From Streptomyces sp. T12 (lineage in GTDB: Bacteria > Actinomycetota > Actinomycetes > Streptomycetales > Streptomycetaceae), in NCBI RefSeq assembly GCF_028736035.1, contig NZ_CP117866.1:9341001-9405000 (forward strand): a stretch of 64,000 bases of DNA, in the 5' to 3' direction. Numbering within the stretch: position 1 is the stretch's first letter; each line of letters opens with the position of its first letter. Made by a program: the position numbers and the translations under genes. Shown one piece after another: positions 49,508-58,767 of the stretch. A model generated the notes under the pieces. That model made no database searches and was not told the DNA's origin. It saw only the letters and a program-made list of their open reading frames with translations.

Positions 49508-50956
49508 ATGCACACCACCCTGCAGGTGCTGGCCGACGCGCCGGCGCAGTTGCTGCCGGCCAGATCCCTGATGGCCTTCACCCTGGCGTCCCACATCATC
49601 CTGGTGCCCCTGGGCGTGGCACTGCCGCTGATCACCCTCATCCTGCACGGGTACGGACTGCGCCGCGGTGACCGGACGGCCCTGCTGCTGGCGCGCCGCT
49701 GGTCGGCGGTCATGGCCGTCCAGTTCGCGATCGGGGTGGTCACCGGCACCGTGCTGTCCTTCGAGTTCGGACTGCTCTGGCCGGGCCTGATGGGCCGATG
49801 GGGCGACGTCTTCGGCATCGGGTTCGGCGTCGAGGCATGGGCCTTCTTCCTGGAGGCCGTGCTCATCGCCATCTACCTGTACGGCTGGCGACGGCTGCCC
49901 GCCCGCACCCACTTCCTGCTCGCCCTGCCGCTGCCCGCCGCGGCCCTGCTCGGCGCCTTCGGGATCCTGGCCGCCAACTCCTGGATGAACACCCCGCGCG
50001 GCTTCTCCCTCGACTCCGCCGGCGACCCCGTCGACGTGAAGATCTGGAAGGCGATCTTCACGCCCATGTTCGGCCCGCAGTACTGGCACTTCGTCGTGGC
50101 GATGCTCGTCACGGCCGGCTACGTCGTGGCCGGGGTCTACGCCGTCGGCCGGCTGCGCGGCCGCCGGGACCGCTATCACCGGCTCGGTTTCACCATCCCC
50201 TTCACGGTCGCCGCGGTGTTCACGCCGGTGCAGTTCGTGCTGGGCGACTCCATCGCCCGGGAGGTCTTCCACAAGCAGCCGGTGAAGTTCGCCGCCATGG
50301 AGATCGTCTGGAAGACCGACACCCATGTGCCGGAGTACCTGTTCGGCCGGCTGCATCCGGACGGGAGCATCTCCGGCGGCCTCAAGATCCCACAGCTCGA
50401 CTCCATCCTCGCCGGCTTCAAGCCGGACACCCGGGTGACCGGGCTGACCTCCGTCCCCGCGGACGCCCGGCCGAACGCCACCCAGGCGACCATCGCCCAC
50501 TGGGCCTTCGACATCATGGTCGGCATCGGCAGCCTGCTCGTGCTGCTTGCCCTGTGGTACGCCCTGGTGTGGCTCCGCCGCCGCCGACTGCCCGCCTCAC
50601 CGTGGTTCTACCGGTGCGCCGCCGTGGCCGGCGTCGCCTCCGTCGTCGCGGTCGAGTGCGGCTGGATCACCACCGAAGTGGGCCGCCAGCCGTGGATCGT
50701 CTACGAGAACATGAGGGTTGCCGAGGCCGTCACCGCGACCCGGTCCACGACGCTGTGGCTCATGTTCGGCCTGGTCGTCGTGGTCTACGTGTTCATCTTC
50801 GGTTCGTTCCTCGTGATCCTGCTGCGGATGCGCACCCGCTGGCGGCTCGCCGACGAGGAGGACAGGACTCCGGACGGGGCCGGGACACCGGCGGAGACAC
50901 CCGAGACGGACACGCCTTACGGGCCGCGCCGCCCGGCCGTGGAGGACCGGCCATGA
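49508..50956 (+). CDS. cydA: cytochrome bd-type quinol oxidase subunit I
   Basis: A 482-residue membrane subunit of the bd-type terminal oxidase, which reduces oxygen with quinol electrons. Heme ligand and core features: SHIILVPLGVALPL near the N-terminus, FGVEAWAFFLEAVLIAIYLYGW, and the signature GRQPW in TTEVGRQPWIVYENMR. The quinol loop is short, as in the cyanide-insensitive-oxidase branch. About nine helices are predicted. The stop overlaps cydB by 4 bp. The usual CydDC assembly transporter is not adjacent. Confidence 0.92.
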   Translation: MHTTLQVLADAPAQLLPARSLMAFTLASHIILVPLGVALPLITLILHGYGLRRGDRTALLLARRWSAVMAVQFAIGVVTGTVLSFEFGLLWPGLMGRWGDVFGIGFGVEAWAFFLEAVLIAIYLYGWRRLPARTHFLLALPLPAAALLGAFGILAANSWMNTPRGFSLDSAGDPVDVKIWKAIFTPMFGPQYWHFVVAMLVTAGYVVAGVYAVGRLRGRRDRYHRLGFTIPFTVAAVFTPVQFVLGDSIAREVFHKQPVKFAAMEIVWKTDTHVPEYLFGRLHPDGSISGGLKIPQLDSILAGFKPDTRVTGLTSVPADARPNATQATIAHWAFDIMVGIGSLLVLLALWYALVWLRRRRLPASPWFYRCAAVAGVASVVAVECGWITTEVGRQPWIVYENMRVAEAVTATRSTTLWLMFGLVVVVYVFIFGSFLVILLRMRTRWRLADEEDRTPDGAGTPAETPETDTPYGPRRPAVEDRP

Positions 50957-51990
50957 TCGCCGACGTCATCGCCGTCGTCCTGCTGCTCGCGATCGCCGCC
51001 TACGCCTGCGCCGGCGGCACCGACTACGGAGCCGGCTTCTGGGACCTGACCGCCGGCGGAGCGGAGCGCGGCAAGCGGCCCCGGTGGCTGATCGACCACG
51101 CGATGGCTCCCGTGTGGGAGGTCAACAACGTCTGGCTGATCTTCGTCCTCGTCATCATGTGGACGGGCTTTCCCGTCCTCTTCCAGCAGCTGTTCCAGTC
51201 GATGTGGCTGCCGCTCGCGCTGGCCGCCGTGGGCATCGTGCTGCGCGGCGCGGGGTTCGCGCTGCGCAAGCCCGCCCGGCGGCCGGCCGGCCGGCGCCTG
51301 TACGGCGCGGTGTTCGCCGTCTCCTCCCTGCTGACGCCGTTCTTCCTCGGCGCCGCGGCCGGCGGAGTGGCGTCCGGCCGGGTGACCGCGGACGCGCAGC
51401 CCGCGACGCATGCCTGGGCCCATCCCACCCCCGTGCTGTTCGGTCTGCTCGCCGTGGCGGTTACCGCCCTGCTCGGTGCGGTGTTCCTCGCCGCGGACGC
51501 GCGGCGCTTCGACGCGCCGGATCTGGACGGCTACTTCCGGCGGCGGGCCCTGGCTGCCCTGGGCTTCGTCTCCGCCCTTGCCCTGACCACGCTGGCCGTC
51601 ACACACGAGGACGCCCAGCACGTGTGGCACGGGCTGACGCACGGTGCGGGACTGGCCTTCGTGGTCGTTGCGGCCCTGAGCACCCTCGCCACCGCCTGGC
51701 TGCTGATCCGCCCCTCCGGCGCCTGGTCCCGCGTCACCGCGGTCGGCGTGGTGGCGTCCGCCGTCATCGCCTGGGGCATGGCACAGCGCCCCTACCTCGT
51801 CCCGGCCTCCCTGACCGTCGCCGAGGCGGCGGGCGCGCACACCACGCTGCGCTGGCTGGGCCTGGTCACCCTGGTCGCCGTAGCGCTGATCACGCCCGCG
51901 GTCGTCCTGCTCTACTGGCTGGACACCCACGGGGAACTGGAGGGACTCACCGACGCCGATCTGCGGAGCAGTGCCAGTGACGAGGGCTGA
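50953..51990 (+). CDS. cydB: cytochrome bd-type quinol oxidase subunit II
   Basis: A 345-residue membrane partner of CydA. Typical features: GGTDYGAGFWDL in the first helix region, and APVWEVNNVWLIFVLVIMWTGFP, a hallmark of CydB. About eight to nine helices are predicted, with the QRPYLVP segment near residue 280. ATG overlaps the cydA stop (ATGA). Confidence 0.92.
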   Translation: MIADVIAVVLLLAIAAYACAGGTDYGAGFWDLTAGGAERGKRPRWLIDHAMAPVWEVNNVWLIFVLVIMWTGFPVLFQQLFQSMWLPLALAAVGIVLRGAGFALRKPARRPAGRRLYGAVFAVSSLLTPFFLGAAAGGVASGRVTADAQPATHAWAHPTPVLFGLLAVAVTALLGAVFLAADARRFDAPDLDGYFRRRALAALGFVSALALTTLAVTHEDAQHVWHGLTHGAGLAFVVVAALSTLATAWLLIRPSGAWSRVTAVGVVASAVIAWGMAQRPYLVPASLTVAEAAGAHTTLRWLGLVTLVAVALITPAVVLLYWLDTHGELEGLTDADLRSSASDEG

Positions 51991-52008
51991 GCCCCTGGGC
52001 ATGGCCCT

Positions 52009-52330
52009 GATCGGACGTAGTCCACCCCGACCAACTCGTCGGAGCGGACTGGCTCCTGGTGTTCCGGACGGTGCTCACCTGGGGTGTGGGGGTCATGGCC
52101 CTGGGGCCGGCGGTGTTCGGCGTGCCGGCGGCCGTGGCGTGCTGTACGACGACACCGGGCTGATCGCCGCGAACCTGCCCGGATTCGACATGCCCGTGCG
52201 ACGGCCGTTCTTCGAGACGCTGGTCCAGCTGATCATCGGCCCGCTGCTCACCTCCGTCTCGGCGACAGTGACGCCAATTTCGCTCGTTCCGGTGCGAGCC
52301 GGCCGCCGGGGAACTTACCGGGTCGGCCCA
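52009..52330 (+). pseudogene. frameshifted membrane-protein remnant after cydB
   Basis: The 490-bp gap between cydB and the GH15 gene contains coding-like sequence broken by a frame change near 52130. First frame: HPDQLVGADWLLVFRTVL and GVGVMALGPAVFGVPAAVA. Next frame: LYDDTGLIAANLPGFDMP and PFFETLVQLIIGPLLTSVSA. A TGA precedes the first part and there is no start. Together they look like one small membrane protein that lost its reading frame. I do not recognise the family. Beyond 52330 I see nothing clear. Confidence 0.4.
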
Positions 52331-52479
52331 CCGCCCGACACCTCGCGGCCCGCCATGAGCGCGGCGCGCGGTTCCATGTACAGCCCGCCTCCGCCCCGTA
52401 TCCGCCGGGCTGCGAGACGCTGTTCGTCGTACGGCGGGACGGGCGCGCGCGTGCTCCTGGGCCCTGCGCCCGAACCGGA

Positions 52480-54318
52480 CTAGGTGCGGTCGAGAGCGGC
52501 GTTGAGAGTGATCGCCGCGTCGATCAGGGCGAGATGCGTGAACGCCTGGGGGAAGTTGCCCAGTTGACGGCCCGTCGGGTCGATCTCCTCCGAGTACAGG
52601 CCGAGATGGTTCGCGTAGCCCATCATCTTCTCCAGCACCAGCCGCGCCTTGTCGGTCCGTCCCGCGCGCGCCAGGGCGTCGACGTACATGAAGGTGCACA
52701 GCGAGAACGTGCCTTCCGAGCCGCGCAGGCCGTCGGGCGAGGCCTCGGGGTTGTACCGGTAGACCAGGCTGTCGCTGACCAGTTCCTGTTCCATGGTGCC
52801 GAGGGTCGACGTCCACATCGGGTCCTGCGGGGTGATGAACCCGACCGTCGACATGCGCAGCAGCGAGGAGTCCAGGACATCGCTGCCGTAGTGCTGGACG
52901 AAGGCCTGACGTCCCTCGCTCCACCCCTTGGCCATGACTTGCTCGTAGCAGGCGTCCCGTGCGCGGCGCCACCGTTCGGCGCCGGCCGGGCGGCCGTTCG
53001 ACTCGGCGAGCCGCAGGGCGCGGTCGAAGGCCACCCAGGACATGACACGGCCGTAGGTGAAGTCCTCCCGGCCGCCGCGGGTCTCCCACAGGCCCTCCTC
53101 CGCCTGGTCCCAGTGGTCGACCAGCCAGTCGAGGTTCGTCAGCAGCGCGTTCCAACCGCGGTGCCCCACCTGGAGGCCGTGCCGGTGCGCGAAGTAGATG
53201 CTGTCCAGCGCCTCGCCGTAGATGTCCAGCTGGAGTTGCGTGGCGGCGCCGTTGCCGATCCGCACCGGCGCGGAACCCGCGTAGCCCTCCCAGTGGTCGA
53301 AGATCTGTTCGCCCAGGTCGGAGGAGCCGTCCACTTTGTACATGATGTTCAGCGGGCCGGTGTCACCGTCCCTTCCGGCGCGCTCCCTGACCCGGTCGGA
53401 AAGCCACTGGATGAACGCTCTCGCCTCGTCGGTGAAGCCCAGCCCCAGCAGGGCGTAGACCGAGAAGGAGGCGTCGCGGATCCAGGTGAAGCGGTAGTCC
53501 CAGTTGCGCTCTCCGCCCAGTTGTTCGGGAAGCGCCGCCGTCGGGGCGGCCACCACGGCGCCGGTGGGCGCGAAGGTCATCAGCTTCAGCGTGATCGCGG
53601 AGCGCTCCACGGTTTCGCGCCAGCGTCCCGTGTAGCGCGACTGGTGCAGCCAGCTGCGCCAGAACCGCACCGTCTCGTCGAACAGTTCCTGGTACTCGGC
53701 CAGTCGCATCTCCCTGGGCGACCCCTCGGCGGCCCACTCCAGGGCCAGCCCCCGCTCCTGGCCGGCCTCCAGGGTCAGCGTGAAGTGCAGGGCGTCGCGC
53801 CGGTCGGCGAGCACGTCCAGCAACCGCTCGTCGTCCGGTTCCCGGATGGGGTGCACGGTGAGCTCCGAGCCGTCCTGCGCGGCGAACACCGCCCCGTGCG
53901 TGCTGATGTGCAAACGGTGCGCCTGCCGCCCGTAGTCGAACCTCGGGGCTATCTCCGCCTCGAACGTCATCCTGCCGCGCACGCAGCGGACCATCCTCAC
54001 CAGGCGGTGACTCTCCGTGACCGTCGTCCCGGTCACCGGCATGAAGTCGATCACCTCGCCGGCGCCCGCCTCGGTCATGAACCGGGTGACCAGGATCGCC
54101 GTGTCGGGCAGGTACAACTGCTTGGTCGCGTACGCGTGGTGCATCGGCCGGACCGTGCAGTGCCCGCCCTTGTCCTTGTCCAGCAGCGCGCCGAACACAC
54201 TGGGCGAGTCGAATCTCGGAGCGCAGAACCAGTCGACGCTGCCGTCCGTCGTCACCAGCGCCGCCGTCTGCAGATCGCCGAGGAGGCCGTGGTTCTCGAT
54301 CAGGGGGTAGTCGTCCAT
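52480..54318 (-). CDS. GH15 glucoamylase/trehalase-like glycoside hydrolase
   Basis: A 612-residue cytosolic enzyme. An N-terminal beta-sandwich (about 1-230, IENHGLLGDLQTAALVTTDGSVDWFC) is followed by an alpha/alpha barrel with the family motif NWDYRFTWIRDASF (about 300) and the C-terminal EEIDP motif with the likely catalytic Glu. In mycobacteria and Streptomyces such proteins include trehalases and glucoamylases; which sugar is cut cannot be read here. No signal peptide, so action is intracellular. The ATG at 54318 begins the conserved block. Confidence 0.88.
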   Translation of the reverse strand: MDDYPLIENHGLLGDLQTAALVTTDGSVDWFCAPRFDSPSVFGALLDKDKGGHCTVRPMHHAYATKQLYLPDTAILVTRFMTEAGAGEVIDFMPVTGTTVTESHRLVRMVRCVRGRMTFEAEIAPRFDYGRQAHRLHISTHGAVFAAQDGSELTVHPIREPDDERLLDVLADRRDALHFTLTLEAGQERGLALEWAAEGSPREMRLAEYQELFDETVRFWRSWLHQSRYTGRWRETVERSAITLKLMTFAPTGAVVAAPTAALPEQLGGERNWDYRFTWIRDASFSVYALLGLGFTDEARAFIQWLSDRVRERAGRDGDTGPLNIMYKVDGSSDLGEQIFDHWEGYAGSAPVRIGNGAATQLQLDIYGEALDSIYFAHRHGLQVGHRGWNALLTNLDWLVDHWDQAEEGLWETRGGREDFTYGRVMSWVAFDRALRLAESNGRPAGAERWRRARDACYEQVMAKGWSEGRQAFVQHYGSDVLDSSLLRMSTVGFITPQDPMWTSTLGTMEQELVSDSLVYRYNPEASPDGLRGSEGTFSLCTFMYVDALARAGRTDKARLVLEKMMGYANHLGLYSEEIDPTGRQLGNFPQAFTHLALIDAAITLNAALDRT

Positions 54319-54431
54319 CGGGGCCGCCCTTTCGGTGTGCGATTCACCCGAATGCCCCTGGATCAGACTAAGCCGAGGGTCCGGGATCGGCGCGCGGGGC
54401 GGCGGGCCGCGCGCCTCGGGCCGGCGGCCGT

Positions 54432-54468
54432 AGGTAGACCAGGAACAGGTAGACCAGGAACAGGTAGA
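54432..54468. repeat. 15-bp tandem repeat, 2.5 copies
   Basis: AGGTAGACCAGGAAC occurs at 54432-54446 and 54447-54461, followed by AGGTAGA. It lies in the 281-bp gap between the GH15 gene and the GAP-family gene, both on the minus strand. No gene is seen in this gap. Confidence 0.9.
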
Positions 54469-54599
54469 GGGACGGCGGGTAGGTGCCCCCGCCCGGATGT
54501 GCACCTCGACCTCGGCTCACAGTGGCGTGTGGAGGTCCCCGCGGCCGACATCCCCCCGCGCATCCAGGCGCGCGCCTCGCCACGCGGTGCGCCGGGGCG

Positions 54600-55325
54600 T
54601 CAACCGGCCAGCTCGTACACGCTCCTTCCCGTCAGCCACAGGCCGATCGCGATGCTGCCTAGCACAATCGCCTGTTGCGCGTGGTCCGCCATCCAGGTGC
54701 GCAGTCCCAGCAGCCGGTGTTGGGCCGACGCCGGCCGGAGCACCACGTACAGCTCGGCGGTGAGCAGACCGGCGGTCGCGAGGACGCAGAACGCGACCAG
54801 CACCAGCCAGGTCGTGACCTGGGAGGTGTCGGCTTCGACCACGGTCACCGCGCCCGCGGCGACCAGTCCCCACGGCTGGAGCAGGACGGCGAGTCCCGCC
54901 GCCGGCCAGATCGAGCCGCGCTCCATCCGCGAGGTGAGGGAGGACGACGTGCCGTGCGGCGGCGAGGCGACGTCGGCGGACGCATCGGCTCCGCCCGAGC
55001 CGTGGTGGCGTCCCTTCGCGGAGCTCGGCGTGCGGTCGTGGACGGGCCGCCAGTGCCGGTGGAGGCCGTACGCGACCAGCGACAGTCCGACCACGAGCTT
55101 GGCCACGAGGTGCACCGTCGACGGAGGTGACCTCGGTGCCGGAGGCTGCCCGCCGGTCAGCGTCAGGACCAGAGCGATCACCGCGACGAGACACGCCGTC
55201 CACCCCGAGATGAAGGTGAGCCCGGTTCGTATGCCTTTGGCCGATGCCACCACCAGGACGAACGCCATGAGGGGCAGGGGGTCGAGCGCGATGGCGAGGG
55301 CGATGAGCAGCAGGTCGAAGACCAT
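54600..55325 (-). CDS. GAP-family membrane protein (Sap/LysE-like)
   Basis: A 241-residue membrane protein with about six helices in two groups separated by a hydrophilic Ser/Gly/His-rich loop (about 95-130). DPLPLMAFVLVVASAKG in the first helix is typical of the GAP family, whose mycobacterial member Sap helps glycolipid export. Substrate here unknown. It is divergent from the YihY/BrkB gene. Confidence 0.78.
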   Translation of the reverse strand: MVFDLLLIALAIALDPLPLMAFVLVVASAKGIRTGLTFISGWTACLVAVIALVLTLTGGQPPAPRSPPSTVHLVAKLVVGLSLVAYGLHRHWRPVHDRTPSSAKGRHHGSGGADASADVASPPHGTSSSLTSRMERGSIWPAAGLAVLLQPWGLVAAGAVTVVEADTSQVTTWLVLVAFCVLATAGLLTAELYVVLRPASAQHRLLGLRTWMADHAQQAIVLGSIAIGLWLTGRSVYELAG

Positions 55326-55474
55326 GGGGCGATCCCCTCAGGCAACGTACGGGTCGAGCGTAGGCACGGCCGTGATCCGCCGCATCTCTTGACGGCAGGC
55401 CCCCGCGCCCCTGCTGCGGCGGCGTGCCGCGGCCCGATTCGTCGCGCACTCTGGAGGTGGGAAGGAGCGGCTCG

Positions 55475-55540
55475 ATGGAGACTTCCGCAGCGATGCCGTC
55501 GGCAACGTGGGCAAGCCACCGAGTCGGCCCGACGGGGTGA
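55475..55540 (+). CDS. 21-codon upstream ORF coupled to the YihY gene
   Basis: ATG at 55475 follows the strong ribosome site GGAAGGAG (55460-55467). The ORF encodes METSAAMPSATWASHRVGPT-G and ends with TGA at 55538-55540, which overlaps a GTG (55537) in the frame of the YihY/BrkB protein. It may be a leader for translational coupling, or the true N-terminus after a frame error in the sequence. It has no recognisable domain. Confidence 0.45.
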   Translation: METSAAMPSATWASHRVGPTG

Positions 55541-56445
55541 GACGCGGAAGCGGCGACCGGCGGCGGATCCGCTCCGTGCTGCGCCCGTCGTGGTGGCGTG
55601 GCCGTGTCAGGGATCTGACTGCCTGGCAGAAGGCGTTCCACGCGCGCGTGGAGACCCGTTTTCCGGTGGTCACAGGACTCGTGGACCGCATGGTCTCGGT
55701 GAACATCTTCGACTCCGCCACCCGTATCGCGGCGCAGTGCTTCCTGACCGCCGTGCCGTTGCTGTTCGTGGTGAGTGCCTACGCGCCGACGGCGGTACAG
55801 GACCAGGTCACCGCGTCGATCAGTGCCGTCTTCGGGCTGACCGGGCAGACGAAGGCCCAGGTGGAGCAGGCGTTCGAGCCCCCGACTGACGATCTGCGCC
55901 AGGCGACGGGCTTGGTGGGCGGGCTGATGGTGCTGCTGTCGGCCACCGCGGTGAGCCGCGCGGTGCAGCGGCTGTGCAGACGGGCCTGGCAGCTGCCCCG
56001 GACAGGGGTGAAGGTGGCTCCGTGGAGGTGGGTGGCGTGGATCGTCCTGTGGCTCGGCGCACTGGTCGTGCAAGGGCTGCTGCACAACGGGTTCGGTCTG
56101 GGGGCGGGGTGGGGATTCCCGGTCATCCTGGTCATGCAGGCGGTCATGTGGTGGTGGACCCAGCACCTGCTGCTGGGCGGGGGCGTGCGCTGGAAACCCC
56201 TCCTGCCAGGGGCCGTCATCACGGCGGTCGCGGTCAGCGGCCTGTCCGTGACCGCGCACTTCTACATGCCGCGGGCGCTCAACCGGGCGCTGGCCGACTA
56301 CGGTTCGGCGGGTTCGGTCTTCGTCCTGCTGTCCTGGCTGATCGTCGTGTGTGTGGCCGTCGCGATCGGCCTCAGCGCGGGCGCCGTCCTGTCCCAGGAG
56401 CCCTTCCTTCGGCGCCGCCTCGGAACCCCGACGCCGTCACCCTGA
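55537..56445 (+). CDS. YihY/virulence factor BrkB-family membrane protein
   Basis: About 302 residues with six helices. The N-terminal segment TRFPVVTGLVDRMVSVNIFDSATRIAAQCFLTAVPLLF and the later GSAGSVFVLLSWLIVVCVAVAIGLSAGAVLSQE match the YihY/BrkB (formerly RNase BN) family, thought to be inner-membrane transporters; function unproven. The GTG at 55537 is preferred since it overlaps the stop of a short ORF with a good ribosome site; a GTG at 55507 in the same frame has none. Confidence 0.78.
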   Translation: MRRGSGDRRRIRSVLRPSWWRGRVRDLTAWQKAFHARVETRFPVVTGLVDRMVSVNIFDSATRIAAQCFLTAVPLLFVVSAYAPTAVQDQVTASISAVFGLTGQTKAQVEQAFEPPTDDLRQATGLVGGLMVLLSATAVSRAVQRLCRRAWQLPRTGVKVAPWRWVAWIVLWLGALVVQGLLHNGFGLGAGWGFPVILVMQAVMWWWTQHLLLGGGVRWKPLLPGAVITAVAVSGLSVTAHFYMPRALNRALADYGSAGSVFVLLSWLIVVCVAVAIGLSAGAVLSQEPFLRRRLGTPTPSP

Positions 56446-57036
56446 CGGAGGTGCCGTCGCCTGTCGCCTGCACATCCCGCCCGCAGGGCGACGAGCCGGT
56501 TCTCGACGTCCGCGAGGACCGGCAGTACGGGGCCGACCGGCGAGGACGCGATCGAGTACGGGATACGCACCGGCGGCACCCGGATGCCCCGGGCGGGAAG
56601 TCGGCGGCCCGGCCGGCCGCGTCGCCCGCCTCACGTGCCCGGCTCGCCGCGGCCCTGGGCACCTGGCCGCCGAGGTCGCGCGCCGGGTCGGGCGCCTGGT
56701 CGTGGTGGCTGCCGGGTTCGCTGCGGTACCAGGCGTGTCCGCTTCGGTAGCGGGCGTACGCCGCCCCGGCGAGCCGCAGCCGGTAGCCATGCCTCGCGAT
56801 GCCCCGCCGGACCTCGATGGCGTTCCGGCCGGCCACCGCCACCACCCCGCACCGCAGGCCGATGCCGGCCCTGGCTGTGCCGACGGTGGGGTGCAGGGAT
56901 TCCTGCAGTGGGCCGGGGCTGCGGACAGGGACAGCGAGCAGATCTTCCCGTCGAGGCCGAGCGGCGCCCCGAAGTCCGTCGCGCACACGCCGAGCGGGCG
57001 TCAGCCGCTGCCCGATCCGGCCAGCCCCGGGCGGCT
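56446..57036. other. 590-bp region without an intact gene
   Basis: Between the YihY gene and the enoyl-reductase-like gene I find no complete gene. On the minus strand a short stretch around 56480-56595 reads RLPARGIRVPPVRIPYSIAS and SPVGPVLPVLADVENRLVAL with strong third-position GC, as in real coding sequence, but it has no proper start and runs into the antisense of the YihY gene. It is probably a gene remnant. Confidence 0.5.
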
Positions 57037-58215
57037 TCACCTGGTCGCGGCCACCCGGAACGTGATCCCCGCCGTGCGCAGCCGCTCGATCAGCGCGTCC
57101 CCCATCGCGACCGCGGTCGTGACCTGGCCGGCCGTGGGCGGCAGGTCGTCGAAGGCGAGGGACAGGGCCGACTCGGCGAACATCTTCGCCGTCTCGCCGT
57201 ATCCGGGGTCGCCGCCCGCCACCTCGGTGAAGACGCGCCGGCCACCCCCCTCGCCGACGAAGCGGACCGAGAACCAGCTCTTCGCGCGCTTCTCGGGGCC
57301 CGGCCCCTCGCCGGGCTTCAGCCGGTCGGACAACCAGCGCCGGGCGGGCGGTAGTTGGGCGGCCGTGACGAGCGCGCCCATCGCGGCGACCCCGCCGACG
57401 GCGATGGGCAGGTGCCGTACGGCGGCGTAGTGGCGGTAGCGGAAGTCGGGGCCGTAGCGCTCGAGGGCCCGCGCGGACCGCTTGACGATCTGCGGGTCGA
57501 TCGTCGGCAGCGGCACAGCCCAGGCGCCGACCTCCTTGGCGAACCGGGGCGCACCCGTCGGCGCCAGCGCCCGGCGCCCCATCAGCCGCGGCTCGTGGCG
57601 GGCGCGGTCGCGTGCGGCGGTCAGCATCTGGCGTCCGCGCGAGAACTGGTTGAGCGCCGACGCGAACGTACCGCCCGAGAAGGCGGCGTCGGCGGTCACG
57701 AACCCGTCCACCGCCAGGGGCACGCCCTCCGGCAGCTGCTGGACGGTGAAGTACGCGCCCAGGTCGTGCGGGATCGAGTCGAAGCCACAGGCGTGCACCA
57801 GCCTCGCGCCCGTCTCACGCGCGCGTGCGTCGTGCCGGACGTAGGTCCGATCCACGAACTCCGGCTCACCCGACAGGTCGAGATAGTCGGCGCCGGTGTC
57901 CGCGCAGGCAGCGACGATGTCCTCGCCGTACGTCACATAGGGACCCACCGTCGTGGCCACCACGCGCGCGTGCTCGGCGAGACGGCGCATCGAGGCCGGA
58001 TCGGCGACGTCCGCCTCCAGCGCCCCGATCCCCGCGCCGCCGGGCAGCGACTCGCGCAGCCGCTCCAGCTTCTCCTTGCTGCGGCCGGCGATCGCCCAGC
58101 GCAGCCCGTCGGGCGCGTGCGCGGCGAGGTACTCCGCGGTGAGTGTCCCGACGAAGCCCGTGGCCCCGAAGAGCACGATGTCGTACGGACGATCCGTCCT
58201 GTTCAGCCTGGTCAT
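57037..58215 (-). CDS. saccharopine dehydrogenase-like / trans-acting enoyl reductase family protein
   Basis: A 392-residue NAD(P)-dependent protein. The N-terminal Rossmann segment is DIVLFGATGFVGTLTAEYLA, followed by IAGRSKEKLERLRESL, TTVGPYVTYGEDIVAACADTGADYLDLSGE and HACGFDSIPHDLGAYF. This order is typical of the group that includes mycobacterial trans-acting enoyl reductase in phenolic lipid synthesis and many uncharacterised actinobacterial proteins. The reaction here is not known. Confidence 0.83.
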   Translation of the reverse strand: MTRLNRTDRPYDIVLFGATGFVGTLTAEYLAAHAPDGLRWAIAGRSKEKLERLRESLPGGAGIGALEADVADPASMRRLAEHARVVATTVGPYVTYGEDIVAACADTGADYLDLSGEPEFVDRTYVRHDARARETGARLVHACGFDSIPHDLGAYFTVQQLPEGVPLAVDGFVTADAAFSGGTFASALNQFSRGRQMLTAARDRARHEPRLMGRRALAPTGAPRFAKEVGAWAVPLPTIDPQIVKRSARALERYGPDFRYRHYAAVRHLPIAVGGVAAMGALVTAAQLPPARRWLSDRLKPGEGPGPEKRAKSWFSVRFVGEGGGRRVFTEVAGGDPGYGETAKMFAESALSLAFDDLPPTAGQVTTAVAMGDALIERLRTAGITFRVAATR

Positions 58216-58307
58216 GACACCCCTCGGTCTCGCAGCACGCGCCGTTGTCGGTGGCCGAGGCTAGCGTGAGGAGTGCGGAGCCCGACGACGAGGCTGGGAG
58301 GTAGGCG

Positions 58308-58688
58308 GTGGCCGTGCCCGGGAATGCCCTGAAGAAGTGGGAGAAAGTGCGCGCGTTCGCCCTCGGGATGCCGGGCGCCGTCGAGGAGTTCCCCTGGGGT
58401 GAGGCGGTCGCGAAGGTCAACAAGAAGGTGTTCGTCTTCCTGGGCGTCGACGACGGCAGCCATCCGCTCGGCATAACGGTCAAGCTCAAGGACGAATCGG
58501 CCCACGCCCACGCCCTGACCTGCCCGGGCGCCGAGCCCGCCGGGTACGGCCTGGGCAAGTCGGGCTGGGTGAGCATCCCGCTCGAGCAGAAGGGCGCCCC
58601 GGCGGCGGAGCTGCTGTGCGACTGGGTGGAGGAGAGCTACCGGGTGATCGCGCCGAAGCGGCTGACAGCGGAGCTCGACGGACGGTGA
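58308..58688 (+). CDS. MmcQ/YjbR-family protein
   Basis: A 126-residue CyaY-like fold protein. ALGMPGAVEEFPWGEAVAKVNKKVFVFLG and the end GWVSIPLEQKGAPAAELLCDWVEESYRVIAPKRL match the MmcQ/YjbR family, believed to bind DNA, though evidence is thin. GGGAGG lies 6-7 bases before the GTG start. It is divergent from the enoyl-reductase-like gene and precedes the beta-oxidation operon by 109 bp. Confidence 0.85.
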   Translation: MAVPGNALKKWEKVRAFALGMPGAVEEFPWGEAVAKVNKKVFVFLGVDDGSHPLGITVKLKDESAHAHALTCPGAEPAGYGLGKSGWVSIPLEQKGAPAAELLCDWVEESYRVIAPKRLTAELDGR

Positions 58689-58706
58689 CTGGCCGGTAAA
58701 TTGGCT

Positions 58707-58767
58707 AAGCGCTTGCTCTCTCAGGTCTTGTGTCCGCTGGGACACATTCCTAACATCACTGGTGTTA
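58707..58767. promoter_or_regulatory. cluster of palindromes before the acyl-CoA operon
   Basis: Three inverted repeats lie within 61 bp upstream of the first operon gene: AAGCGCTT (58707-58714), TGTGTCC GCTG GGACACA (58729-58746, perfect 7-bp arms), and TAACA...TGTTA (58751-58767). They sit 31-91 bp before the ATG at 58798, so they probably include operators for an acyl-CoA-responsive regulator not encoded in the window. Confidence 0.55.

Noticed and set aside
52084..55392. A very long plus-strand open frame over the GH15 and GAP genes
   Set aside because: It is antisense to two genes with clear domains and contains only Arg/Val/Gly-rich sequence.
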